A program made the translations under genes and the position numbers. A stretch of DNA of 64,000 nucleotides from Chamaecrista fasciculata (taxonomy: Eukaryota > Streptophyta > Magnoliopsida > Fabales > Fabaceae): assembly GCA_003254925.1 (NCBI GenBank), contig QANZ01009634.1, positions 11,578 to 75,577 of the forward strand, written 5' to 3'. Each line of letters opens with the position of its first letter. The stretch's first letter is position 1. Under the pieces are notes generated by a model. It had not been told where the DNA came from. It did no database searches and saw only the letters and a list, made by a program, of their open reading frames with translations. Positions 11,436 to 23,381 of this stretch are shown in pieces.

Positions 11436-13699
11436 CTACTCATCTTCATCATCTTCATCAATAGTAATACAAGAACTTGAGGCTTGGTTGGACTTGTCAT
11501 TTTCATTTTCATCATCTACAACAAACAATGATAAATAATGAGCACTAATCTTTATAATTCATATATTAGTGCAAAAATATAATTCAATTACCTTCAATCT
11601 CGTTGGCCAAAAAAAAAATTACCTTCAATCTCAAACCCATTTAGCCAATTTCGAGTACAAATAAGTGTTTGAATATTCTCTGCATGTAGAGAAGATCTAT
11701 ACTTATTTAAAACTCGTGAGTCAATACTAAAAGTCGCTTCACTAGCCACCGTAGTAATTGGAATGCTCAAGACATCACATGTCATCTTTGAAAGACTTGG
11801 ATATCGACTTTTATGTTCCCTCCAATGTTGCAAAACATCCAAGTCTTGATAAAATTGAGAATCAGGTCTTGGCTCATCCAAATACTTGTCTAATTCACAT
11901 TTTCCAATTGGAGTCTCATTTTGACTCCAATCCATATAATCCTGCATAAGTGCACAATATCAATTATGATTAAAATATGAATTAAAAAAGACAATTTGAA
12001 ACCTAGAAATGAAAATATATTTAAGAATAAAAATGTGATGATAAACATACCCAAAAAAGCAAGCTAGCTAGTAATCTTTGATTTCTCTCCTATAGTAGAA
12101 TGAAGATGTTGTGTGGAAATTGCTTATGATGGTGGTACACTTGAGCTAGTTGCCCCAACATCTCTTATTTCATAATGAGCAAAAAGTTCATATAATTTTC
12201 TCTTGATCTTCTCTAACTTTTGCTCCCAATTGATAGGGTCAAGCTTTGAATAGCAAAATTTCAGCATATAGAATTTCATTCTTGGATCAAGTCTAGATGC
12301 AATTGCAAGCATGAAACTATATTCACTCTAATACTTGTCAACTTTTTCTTTCATCTTCATTGCCATGTCTTGAACTACTAATTCATCACTTCCCATGTTG
12401 TCTATCAACAAGCACTCAATTTTCCAAATTTTCATAAAATACATATTGGAAGTAGGATAAGATGATCCAAAAAACAAGTTAGTGATGACATAAAAAGGAA
12501 GAAAAAATTCTCGCATCTTCTCTGCTCTTTCCCAATCACCATTTGAAGGGCAAGTCTTGAAATTCTTATCAAACAAAGAATAACTACCAAAAGCCCTTTG
12601 ATATTTGATTCCACTTTCAAGCATGACATAAGTTGAATTTCATCTAGTGGAGACATCTGTTTTCAAACCCACACTGGTATCAATACCACCAACTTTAGCA
12701 ACAAACTCATTGAAGCTAATGATTCTTGCTTCAAAACTTTTGACATACCTAATACTCTCCCTTATTTTAAGAAAAGCGCCATTAGCCATTTTCAATCCTT
12801 CTTGCACAATTAGATTCAAGATGTGAGCACAACATCTGACTTGAAAAAATTGACCACCACGCACTAAAATTTTTTACAAAGACAAATGCTCTTTCAATAT
12901 GTTTTGCATGTTATCATTTGCTCCAACATTGTCCAGAGTAAGAGAAAACACATTTCGATCAAACCCCCATTCTTTCAAGCTATTAAAGATTTTTCCAACT
13001 AGCTCTTTCCCAGAATGTGCAGGCTCCATTTTACAAAAAGCAAGTATCCTATTATTTAATTTCCAATCCTCATCCACAAAATGAGCAGTTACACAAATAA
13101 TGCCCTCAGTATTGATAAAAGTCCAACAATCAGAAGTTAAACATACTCTACTAATACTATTGGCCAAACGTTGTTTCATCTTCTCCTTTTGATCAACATA
13201 AAACTTCCACACATCAGATACTGCAGTATTCCTACTGATATTTTTTCACATCAGGATTCAAGTACTTGAGTAGTTTCCCAACCCATTTATACTTAACAAA
13301 AGAATATGGAAGGTCATGTTGAATAATCATCCTAGAAATAATATCTCTCAGATGTTTGTGATCAAGTTTTCTAGACCTCATTCTTCCAGCTTGGTCTAAC
13401 ATCATCACATCATTATCATGAAATTTAGGAAGAGCTACACAATTAGGAATATGCCTTAACAGTGTTGAAGTTCCAATTCTGCTACTACCACACACATATT
13501 TTTTACAACCATTACATCTTGCCTTCTCTTTGCCATTAACAATACCAATTTTAGTGAAAGATTTCCACATATATGACATACAAGTTTTGATCTTTTTAGA
13601 CAAATGCTACTCAGTATCAGGCTCATGCTCAAGTCTAGTTTGTTTTTCAGTAGGTTCAGCCAAATTTCCAACAAGATTATCAGTATTTTCAGAATCCAT
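11436..13699 (-). pseudogene. hAT transposase (BED finger / RICESLEEPER-like), right arm
   Basis: This is the mirror copy, reading leftward from ATG at 13699. The BED finger is better preserved (CNGCKKYVCGSSRIGTSTLL, then RHIPNC; 13232-13603). The core region is in 12874-13212 and 12640-12864. The dimerisation domain (11594-11947) has CELDKYLDEPRP, YPSLSKMTCDVL and TTVASEATFS. Compared with the left arm it has a small local duplication near 11588-11630 and its own substitutions. A stop after the N-terminal segment and later frame changes break it. The two copies converge on the 37-bp spacer. Confidence 0.85.
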
Positions 13700-14463
13700 G
13701 CTGCAGATAATAAAACTTATTGTTTTAGATAATAGATAGTAAAAAGAGATAATAAAAAACAAGTTCTGTTCCTTAAACAAAATGGTCCCTAAAATTTCTA
13801 AATGAAAAGGATGAAAAGGACGTAATTTCTGTTCCTTCAACAAAATGGTCCCTAAAACTCATTGGAATTATAGGATGAAAAGGACGAAACAAGGCAATAT
13901 AGAGAACAAAATTTCTAAATAATATTAGAAACTTTTATTAACACGAAACGGAATGACTTACAAATAGAAAGAAAAGGAGGATGCAACTGATGCCTACAGA
14001 AACGAAACAGAGGAGTAACGTTGCTAAGCTATTCTTGAACAAGATATGGAGATTTGGAGACAAACCTTAAATGGCGTGGTGGTGCTACAGATGGTGCGGC
14101 GGCGTCGTGGTGGTTGATGGTGCAGTGGCTTATGGTGCGACAGCGTCATGGTGTGGTGAAGACGTGAGAAATTTTGAGAGGAACGTGAGAGAGAGTTGAG
14201 ACGTGAGAGGAACTGAGAAAGAAAAATAAAAGATGGAAAGGCAGAAAGCGTCTAGTGCTAGCGGTTGGAAGTGGAAGAGTCTCTTATAATTTTAAGTTAA
14301 AAAATGATATGTGGGCCACACTTCCAATTTTTTAATTGGGTCATTAATTATTATTTAATTTTATTTAAAAAACTACCTAAAAAGAGTTGAAGAGGCGTGA
14401 ACATCAAGCTTGGAGTGGGCATCAAGTTTCAACTGTGAAGCATTTTTTTAAAATAAAAATAAT

Positions 14464-14751
14464 TGTTAGAAGTCAAGAGTTTATTTATTAGAGTTAGTTG
14501 TTTGGTATGTGTTAGCTAGAATATTAAATGAGGTAGGTGAAGTTGAGGTCTTTAAATATGTATGCAAATGTCGTTGTAATGTAATCAATCAATCTAGTCT
14601 ACTGAATTCAACATGGTATCAGAGCATTTTGATCTTGGATAAATTTTTCCTCTATTTATTCTAAAATCTCTGAGCTACTGTGAGAAGTGGTTTAGGGTTC
14701 TCTCTATTTCTGTCATAGTCTCAGCAGCCTTTAGGACTGCACCTTAGGGCC
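14464..14751 (+). mobile_element. Ty1/copia short LTR and primer-binding site
   Basis: A 150-bp LTR runs from TGTTAGAAGTC to CAACA (14464-14613) and is followed at once by TGGTATCAGAGC (14614-14625), the classic primer site complementary to initiator Met tRNA. About 125 bp of leader follows and is cut by an Athila-like LTR starting at 14752. The short LTR fits a small-LTR copia family or a TRIM. No coding region or second LTR is visible, so it is a broken fossil, older than the element inserted in it. Confidence 0.75.
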
Positions 14752-16140
14752 TGATCAGCCCAAAAGTAAACAAGTTTTTTGGCCTTCTTTTAATATGTTT
14801 TTAATAATAATATATTGTAATTAGACCAATTAATATGTTAAGGGTTTCACCAAGGTATGATGTAATAAAGTGGATAAAATAGGTTAATTAGCATTTATTT
14901 ATTGTATTTTATAAATAAGTGCTATTTAATGGGTTTTTCAGTGTTTCAGATATCCAAACAGGGTCTAACCAGAGGGAATCATCTAGAATCAACGAGAAGA
15001 TACTAAAAATCACAAGATGATCTTGTGCCACCATGTTGGGCCGCCGGCCCAAGTGACGGCGCAAGAAGAGACGTAGTCTACAAGAAGTTTTGGACGACTA
15101 GGATTCAAGATATGAAGATATAATCAAAATATCGCGGATATTGCGTTGAGCCATCATGTTGGGCCGCCGGCGCAAGTGACGGCGCAAAGCCAAATTGCTC
15201 CTTAACTTGCGGCCCAAGCATACTAATCAAGCTTATAAATAGAGCTCGACTTTCCACATCTCAACACGCTCAGAAACGCCCCAGCACCTGAACTGGAGGC
15301 AGAATAGAATAGGGAGAGAGTAGTTGTCAATAGGTTTCCATATGATGAGAGCCTAAACACCGTTTATCCTAGAGGAGAATCTGAAGGAAGCCGAAGTTTA
15401 TCTTAGTCTAGGGAGTTATTGTTTGATTATGTTTACTCGTTAATTGTTCTTAGGTTTAGGTATTTACTTTAGGAATACAATTATCATGATTGATAGATCA
15501 GTACTTTATTAGGGATAATTGTTGGTATTCCTGTAGTCTATCTCTTTTACGATTAATAAATGTTGCTCTTTAAACATGTTATTCACATGGTTGGTTTACT
15601 AAAGAGTGTTCTATGTATCTTAGAAAGTATAATTAGGATTATTCTTTATTGCTTATATTTGTTTATTGTTCCGATTTGGCAATAATATAGATTGCCCTGA
15701 AGAGCTTTGACAAATGCTCATATTTTCTGGTATTGGTTGAGTGATCGATCCTAATCTTATATCTTTCACCATTGTTCTTAGTTATATTCGAAGTTTCGAA
15801 TTAAAATCTTTGAATGTGGTTTGTGACATAATTAAAGTGATAATTCAATCCCGTGTCTTTATGAACTATGATGGTAGAATTCATGATTATTCTCTAGGAT
15901 ATCTTTATCTTTCTTATTCGTTCATCTTTACTATTATTGTTTTTATACCTCTCTTAATAGTCTCACCTAAGTTCATAGATATTCATATAAATAATAGTTG
16001 TCTTTAACTACAAAGTTCCGCGAGAGATTCGACCTTGGGTTAGCATCTATACTATATTCTAATAAATATAGTAATACTTGTGAGGCTCGAGTATTATTAA
16101 TTCGATTCGCTTGGCACTTCACGACAAAGTGCCCGCATCA
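14752..16140 (+). mobile_element. Athila-like Ty3/gypsy LTR
   Basis: This 1.39-kb LTR runs from TGATCAGCCCAAAAG to GCCCGCATCA. It is clearly the same family as the LTR starting at 59758, sharing the opening 250 bp, the GC-rich boxes, the TATAAATAG (15234), a CGAGAGATTCGACCTTGGG-type segment and the end. It holds two copies of a GGGCCGCCGG box (about 15040 and 15164). It is followed directly by a tRNA-Asp-type primer site, so it is a 5' LTR. Confidence 0.8.
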
Positions 16141-16144
16141 AATT

Positions 16145-16162
16145 TGGCGCCGTTGCCGGGGA
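16145..16162 (+). other. Primer-binding site (tRNA-Asp type)
   Basis: TGGCGCCGTTGCCGGGGA lies 4 bp after the LTR end. It is complementary to the 3' end of plant tRNA-Asp, the primer known for Athila elements. The same site with one change is at 62595-62612. Confidence 0.8.
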
Positions 16163-17043
16163 ACTTCTAATTAAGGATAACGGTTATTATTTGTGTGAAT
16201 TCTTTGAATTCAGGATTTGCATTCATATAGTTTCATATTAAAAATTGCATTAGATCTAAAATCATAGTAGGATTGCATCTATATTGTGTTTTTCTTTTAT
16301 TATTTTCGTTTTTTTTTATTAAAAAAATTGAAAATTTTCAAATCTTGAATTTTAAATCTTGATTCTGGCAAAATTCATTTTCAATTTGAAATTTGAATTG
16401 ATAGAGTATCATCTCAATTTGATTTTTGATTGGATCTTTTAGATTAATATTTTTAAATTTAAAGTATTATTATTATTTTTATTTTCGTTTTTTTTTGTAA
16501 AAAAAATTTCTTTTAAATTTCAAATCTTGACTCTTTCAAGATTCTTTTGAGTTGATTCTTGATTTGATTTTTCTATTTGAATTCAAGATAAGATAATCTT
16601 TTTAATTTGATTCTTGATTGAATCTTTAGGATTAGATTTATTTTTATATTTTCAAAAAGTAACATTTCAAAAAAAATTAAATATTTTCGAAAATTTTTTA
16701 AAAAAGAAAGATTCTTGTTGATTTAATCATTGATTAGACTCTTGAATATTTAAGTTGAAAATTTATTTTTAAAATTATTTTTATTTTGAATTTTCGAAAA
16801 TAAAAATTTATTTTCAAATTTATTTTATTTAAAAAAATATTTTCGAAAAATTTAAATTTAAAGTTTGAAATTTAATTTTTAAATTTAAATTCCAAAAAAA
16901 ATCGGATATTTTAAATTTTCAATTTAAAAGTTTTAGTTTTAAATTTTAAATAAAATAATGATTATTATTAATTATTATTTTCCCAAGTTGTTTGTTTTTT
17001 TTAATTCTTTTCTTTTTAGGTGGCTGAGAAATATTTTGTTTAG
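16163..17043 (+). other. Leader of the Athila-like element
   Basis: Very AT-rich, with repeated 'TTGATTCTTGATTTGATT' and 'AAATTTTCGAAAAT' phrases and homopolymer runs. No ORF. It lies between the primer site and the element's ORF. Confidence 0.5.
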
Positions 17044-18696
17044 ATGTTTAGACAAATTTTTTCTACAAATGAATATTACAATTATTATACTCATAATTAT
17101 AATTATAATTATGATTCTTCTTCTTATAATAATTCTTCTAATTATTCTCCTAGTCAATATAGCTCCCCTAGGTCCAATGACTACACCGACCAATATCAAG
17201 ATATCTTTAGTCCAGATTTTCAGTATACAATTCCAAGAGGAGATGCCTCAAATGAAGAGTGGCTTAGGGATATGGAGAAAATGTAGGAAGAATACTTTGC
17301 TAGAATTGAAGCCAGTGCCAAAGGAATTCCAGTGCCCCCAGCGCTTGGACAAAAGAAAGTCTTCTGGCAAGAAGGAATGGCGGAATTGTATGAAAGCCAT
17401 GAGCGGCTAATGAATATCCTTGATGACATGATCCAAAAGAAAAAGGATGTTGCCCTGTAATTAAGGACGATTGAGTATCAAGAAAGTGACGAATGTGAAA
17501 ACACCGATAGTCATCAACAAGATGGTCACCAAGTTAAGGAGAGCAAACCATCGTGCGAGGAAGATAACAATAATAGGGGTAATACTATTAATAGTATTCC
17601 TTTTGTTACCTGCTCTTCTTTCTCTCGTGATACTTTAGGTCAACAATACAACGAGGAAAATTATGTGATGCAAGACAAAACTACAACTCACACATCTATT
17701 GCTCTTGCACACGATGACTCTCCTATTCCCATGCCTGACCTCCTAACTCACATTGACTTGGAAGTGATCAAATCTCGGTGCGTAGAAAGTATTGATTTGG
17801 AGTTTGAGAAAACTCCAACTCTCTATTCCATCATAGATGAGGAATGGGAGCTAGTCGAGGAAGATAGTGAAGATGAGGATTGCGATGACACGCAACAACC
17901 CGATACCATTGGACCTAGTGATACTTACGTAAGTTATTCTGACTTAATGGATTGCCTCGATCGCAATCATGACCACTACCCCGAAACCACATTTCATAAC
18001 TATGGTCAAGATGCAGTACTTGATGCATACAACGAGATTATAAGCAAACGAAAAGGCATGGTGTTGGAGCAAATAGAAGAAAATCTAGAAGGAGACAAAG
18101 AATTAGCCAAGGAAAGTTTTAAAGATGGAAGTAAAAGGGCTTTGTTTGATTATTCTATTTCTATTACTCCTCTTTTCTTTTCTTGTGATGCAACAGGTAA
18201 GCAATCTAGTGAGGAGGATGGAATTAACTTGGAAGACTTCACTTTTCCTGACTACGATGAATCTCTCCTCTCTACCCAATTACCTGACATAGATAGCCCT
18301 TGCGAATTCAATGGTGGGCCTTGTAAGTACTGTCAAGAAATTGATGATTGGCTCACCATGGATCAAAATACCTTGGAAGCGGCTAAAGTTTCCAAGGACA
18401 AGGTGCTCAAAGAAGAAGAAGAATTAGAAGAAGAATCCGAGAACCCACCTTCGCAAGGAATTTGCGAACAACTTGAAATAGAGAAGCCTCCCTTCGCTCA
18501 TATTGATTTTGTTATTCCTGACCCTATTCCCACATCACCCTCTATTTATGATTATATTTCTTTATGTGGTATAGGTGCGAAGGAAACTATTAAAGATGAG
18601 CACGCTGACCAGAGGGAGGGGAACTTCATACGTTCCCTCGAGCGCCGACGCCTCCTACCCCTCTGGATTTACAAAGAGAATTTGAAGCCGGATTAA
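17044..18696 (+). pseudogene. Element-encoded Tyr/Asn-rich and acidic ORF, unrecognised
   Basis: The opening stretch (17044-17286) is rich in Tyr, Asn and Ser (YNYYTHNYNYNYDSSSYNN). The main open stretch (17665-18696, 343 codons) is acidic, with runs of Glu/Asp, a C-x5-C-x2-C cluster (CEFNGGPCKYC) and an Arg-rich end. I see no RT, integrase or protease. It sits where gag-pol would lie behind an Athila-like LTR, which suggests a non-autonomous derivative. The frame is not continuous across the whole span, so it is treated as a fossil. Function unknown. Confidence 0.5.
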
Positions 18697-20997
18697 GCTT
18701 CAAGTTGTTTCTTCTTCCCACTTATCTCTTATTCATTATTTCCAATTTTATTTGCGAGATATGTATGGGGGAGGAAACAACTCCAGTAGGTTAGTTTTTA
18801 TTGCTTTCAGTATTTTATTTTATTTACTTTTGATTTCATTTTCGTTTGGTTGACCAAAGTGATTTGATCAGTTTGGATCAGCCCAAGTTAGTTATTGCTT
18901 TTAGTCTTTAATTTTTTTTTTTTCGGTTTTTGTTTTGAGCCACACTCCCTGATCATTATTATATGAACTCTCAAAAAATTATATTCTCCTCTGGTCTAGA
19001 AAAGGACAGAAATTCTCTTCAAGTTAACTTTTCTTAATAAGCCCTTTTTAAAATTAATTTATTTTTGCTTGTTTATTATTTCTCCCTTATTTTTTATTCA
19101 TTGTTCTCTTACATTGAGGACAATATGCAAGCTTTAAAATGTGGGAGAGTGGTAAACTTTGCAAGTTCATCTTTTTGGGCTATTTAAAAAAATAATGGTA
19201 CACGTGCATTGATTTTTAAGTAGTAAGTAATTTTTTTCAAACTATTTCTTAAATTTGATCACCTCAATTGATAGTCTAGCATAAAATTTTTCCTACCCAT
19301 AGAAATTATTATTCTCCATTATCTTTATAATCTAAAGAATTCTCGTTGACAAATTATTTAATATTTTTCCAATTTTTAAATTTTCTCTTTTCTTTCCCTT
19401 ATTATTTTATTGCATTTTAACATTGAGGACAATGTGTTCTTCTAAGTGTGGGGGAGAGAGGAGTAAATTCACACTTTTACCTTAGTTCTTTACTCCTATT
19501 TGATTCTAACATTGGGGACAATGGTAAGTCTTAAGTGTGGGGAGAGGAGTAAGTTAGAGTAACTTACATTTTAGTTTACCCAAATTTTTTTGCATATTTA
19601 TCTTGGTGCTTAATTAAATAATCAACACTTTTATTTTTCACTTTTTGAGTAGAATTCGAATTAGTTGAATTTTTAATATGTTTTAAAGTCTTGAGTGAAC
19701 AATTTCATATTTATGATAAGAGTTTAGTCTTAGTTGTTTTCTATAGCCTAAGAATAATCTAAGTAATTTTCTAGGTTTAGTAGTATTGATTGATTTTTAT
19801 AGACCAATTTGAGAGAAACCCAGCCTAGTTGGAAGTTTAAGCCTAAATATTTCCTATCTTTTGAGTGACATTTTAGTCTCTTAGTTTTGTTTTCTCTAGA
19901 ACTTGTTTTAATTCTTGATTAAAGCTTTATGTGATTAAATATCCTTAATATGATAGAGACATTTGTTTCTTCACCCTTTTATCCCAAACACAACTCATAA
20001 ACACATTATCCCTTGTTAGCCCTTTGAGCCTTTTTCACTAGCTGTGTTTTAAATATGACTATAAATATTTCTTTTAGTAGAAATTTTTGCTATAGTCCTC
20101 GTTTTTTTGTTCTTATCCCTCTTAGGATTAGGCTACGCCAATTATATTTAAAAAAAAAATATATATGAAAAAAGGAAAGAAAAAGAAAAAGTATCTTGCA
20201 AAATAAAAAGAAAAGCAAGAGAAAAAGATTAATCAATCAAAAGAGAGAGTATTGTGCTTATTGACTCTCCATATATATGTGCTTCAAGTAAGATTGGCAA
20301 TAACCCTTAAAAAAAGAGGATAAAGATTTTATGAGAACGTTGGTTATCAAGTATACTAATTTGAAATTTTGTAAGTCTAACACCAAATTTTCCTTCTTTC
20401 ATCACCTTCATTTTACATGCCTTTTCCCATTCATTACAACTCTATTAAAGACCTCTTGATTTTGGATAATTTAACACTTGTAGTGGAGACCTTGAGAATT
20501 TCTACAAGCTTATAGTAAGAAACTTAGACTAAGGAATGACTTGAGAGAAAATACCCAATTAGTGAGGAGAGCGATACACTTTTGGAATTGGTCGTATAGA
20601 AATTAGATCGCACTGCTTTCCAACGTCTTACCGTTAGTCCCAAGCTGATTTCCATTCGTCCATAACTTCACCCATATTTGTCACGTCATCATCTAACTCA
20701 GTATGTCAAATCATCTTTAGCGGCAGATAATGGATGAAAACCAGTATTGGGACTAACAGTGAGACATTTTCAAAAGTTATGGGATCAAAATTGCAACAAA
20801 AAAAAGTTATGGGACCAAATTGAGACCTTTGCCAAAGTTATGAGACCAAAATTGCAACAAAAAACCAAAGTTATGAGACCAAAAGTGCACTTTAGCCTTA
20901 AAAAAAAAAAACTGAAACTTGCTGTGAAGAACAGAGAAACACACATTTGTGAAGAACAAGCAGGGAGGACAGAAAGCATTTCATATGCTAGCTGCTT
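18614..20997 (+). repeat. Tandem repeat unit A (3' part of the retroelement)
   Basis: This 2.38-kb unit is repeated at 20999-23120. It starts at GGGAGGGGAACTTCATAC inside the end of the acidic ORF and ends at TATGCTAGCTGCTT. It is AT-rich and carries three ACATTGAGGACAATGT-type stem-loops, each followed by a G-rich GTGGGGGAG-like tract (from 19111, 19420 and 19509). Near its end is a 'GTTATGGGACCAAATTGAG' stretch of MITE type (about 20740-20913). No gene. Confidence 0.85.
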
Positions 20998-20998
20998 N

Positions 20999-23120
20999 GG
21001 GAGGGGAACTTCATACATTCCCTCGAGCGCTGACGCCTCCTGCCCCTCTGGATTTACAAAGAGAATTTGAAGCCGGATTAAGCTTCAAGTTGTTTCTTCT
21101 TCCCGCTTATCTCTTATTCATTATTTCCAATTTTATTTGCGAGATAAGTGTGGGGGAGGAAACAACTCCAGTAGGTTAGTTTTTATTGCTTTTAGTATTA
21201 TATTTTATTTACTTTTGATTTCATTTTCGTTTGGTTGACCAAAGTGATTTGATCGGTTTGGATCAGCCCAAGTTAGTTATTGTTTTCAGTCTTTAATTTT
21301 CTTTTTTTCTTTCGGTTTTTGTTTTGAGTCACACTCCCTGATCATTATTATATGAACTCTCAAAAAATTATATTCTCATCTGGTCTACAAAAGGACAGAA
21401 ATTCTCTTCAAGTTAACTTTTCTTAATAAGCCCTTTTTAAAATTAATTTATTTTTGCTTGTTTATTATTTCTCCCTTATTTTTTATTCATTGTTCTCTTA
21501 CATTGAGGACAATATGCAAGCTTTAAAATGTGGGAGAGTGGTAAACTTTGCAAGTTCATCTTTTTGGGCTATTTAAAAAAATAATGGTACACGTGCATTG
21601 ATTATTAAGTAGTAAGTAATTTTTTTCAAACTATTTCTTAAATTTGATCACCTCAATTGATAGTCTAGCATAAAATTTTTCCTACCTATAGAAATTATTA
21701 TTCTCCATTATCTTTATAATCTAAAGAATTCTCGTTGACAAATTATTGAATATTTTCCCAATTTTTAAATTTTCTCTTTTCTTTCCCTTATTATTTTATT
21801 GCATTTTAACATTGAGGACAATGTGTTCTTCTAAGTCTGGGGGAGAGAGGAGTAAATTCACACTTTTACCTTAGTTCTTTACTCCTATTTGATTCTAACA
21901 TTGAGGACAATGTTAAGTCTTAAGTGTGGGGAGAGGAGTAAGTTAGAGTAACTTACATTTTGGTTTACCCAAAATTTTTTGCATATTTATCTTGGTGCTT
22001 AATTAAATAATCTACACTTTTCTTTTTCACTTTTTGAGTAGAATTCGAATTAGTTGAATTTTTAATATGTTTTAAAGTCTTGAGTGAACAATTTTATATT
22101 TATGAGTCTTAGTTGTTTTCTATAGCCTAAGAATAATCTAAGTAATTTTCTAGGTTTAGTAGTATTGATTGATTTTTATAGACCAATTTGAGAGAAACCC
22201 AGCCTAGTTGGAAGTTTAAGCCTAAATATTTCCTATCTTTTGAGTGACATTTTAGTCTCTTAGTTTTGTTTTCTCTAGAACTTGTNTATCTTGCAAAATA
22301 AAAAGAAAAGCAAGAGAAAAAGATTGATCAATCAAAAGAGAGAGTATTGTGCTTATTGACTCTCCATATATATGTGCTTCAAGTAAGATTGGCAATAACC
22401 CTTAGAAAAAGAGGATAAAGATTTTATGAGAACGTTGGTTATCAAGTATACTAATTTGAAATTTTGTAAGTCTAGCACCAAATTTCCCTTCTTTCATCAC
22501 CTTCATTTTATATGCCTTTTCCCATTCATTACAACCCTATTAAAGACCTCTTGATTTTGGATAATTTAACACTTGTAGTGGTGACCTTGAGAATTTCTAC
22601 AAGCTTATGATAAGAAACTTAGACTAAGGAATGACTTGAGAGAAAATACCCAATTAGTGAGGAGAGCGATACACTTTTGGAATTGGTCGTATAGAAATTA
22701 GATCGCACTGCTTTCCAACGTCTCACCGTTGGTCCCAAGCTGATTTCCATTCGTCCATAACTTCACCCATATTTGTCACGTCATCATTTAACTCAGTATG
22801 TTAGATCATCTTTAACGGCAAATAATGGATGGAAATCAGTATTGGGACTAACAGTGAGACATTTTCAAAAGTTATGGGATCAAAATTGCAACAAAAAAAA
22901 GTTATGGGACCAAATTGAAACCTTTGCCAAAGTTATGAGACCAAAATTGCAACAAAAAAAGTTATGGGATCAAATTGAAACCTTTACCAAAGTTATGAGA
23001 CCAAAAGTGCACTTTAGCCTTTAAAAAAAAGAAACTGAAACTTGCTGTGAAGAACAGAGAAACACACACTTGTGAAGAACGAGCAGGGAGGACAGAAAGC
23101 ATTTGATATGCTAGCTGCTT
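20999..23120 (+). repeat. Tandem repeat unit B, with an internal gap
   Basis: Direct copy of unit A at a few percent divergence by eye. A single N at 22286 stands where unit A has about 285 bp (19907-20191). Another single N at 20998 separates the units. The stem-loop and G-rich motifs recur from 21500, 21809 and 21898. Either a true tandem duplication or two versions of one locus placed in series. Confidence 0.85.
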
Positions 23121-23381
23121 ACAAACAGCATAAAGAAAAGACATTGTATTCAGCAACGCAAGTTTGGTATATACTTTTACATGAAAAAAGTTTCAGTCAG
23201 AAGCCTACATGAAAAAAGTTATATAAAAATCAAAATCACAATATAATCAAATTATCAAATGCTTAAAAGCTGGGAAAAGAAGATACCAAAACCTCAGTAC
23301 CAATTTGATTTGATTTAAGATCCCAACCTTGCTACTCTTCTCATTCTCAAATTCTCAAATCCCCATTTCAAAATTCCCTAA
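23121..23381. other. Upstream region of the NHL gene
   Basis: AT-rich DNA after the tandem repeat ends. No recognised TATA box or gene. It leads into the repeated 5' leader of the NHL gene. Confidence 0.4.

Larger units (their letters stand above)
7789..14432. repeat. Giant inverted repeat of two hAT elements, 37-bp spacer
   Basis: The left arm (7789-11047) and the right arm (11085-14432) are reverse complements along their whole length. The outer ends pair TTGAAACTTGATGCCCAC with GTGGGCATCAAGTTTCAA, and the inner ends pair GGTTGGTTTGTTGTATTTGG with its complement. The spacer is 11048-11084. By eye, arm identity is about 90-95%, with many private substitutions and small indels, so it is not a mirrored read. 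Each arm has a 5' leader, a hAT transposase pseudogene pointing inward, and a 3' tail. Transcription through it would give a very long hairpin RNA. Confidence 0.9.

Noticed and set aside
7789-14432. The palindrome as a simple mirrored-assembly artefact
   Set aside because: The arms differ by scattered substitutions and indels, including a private local duplication near 11588-11630, which an artefact would not produce. Long-read proof is still lacking.
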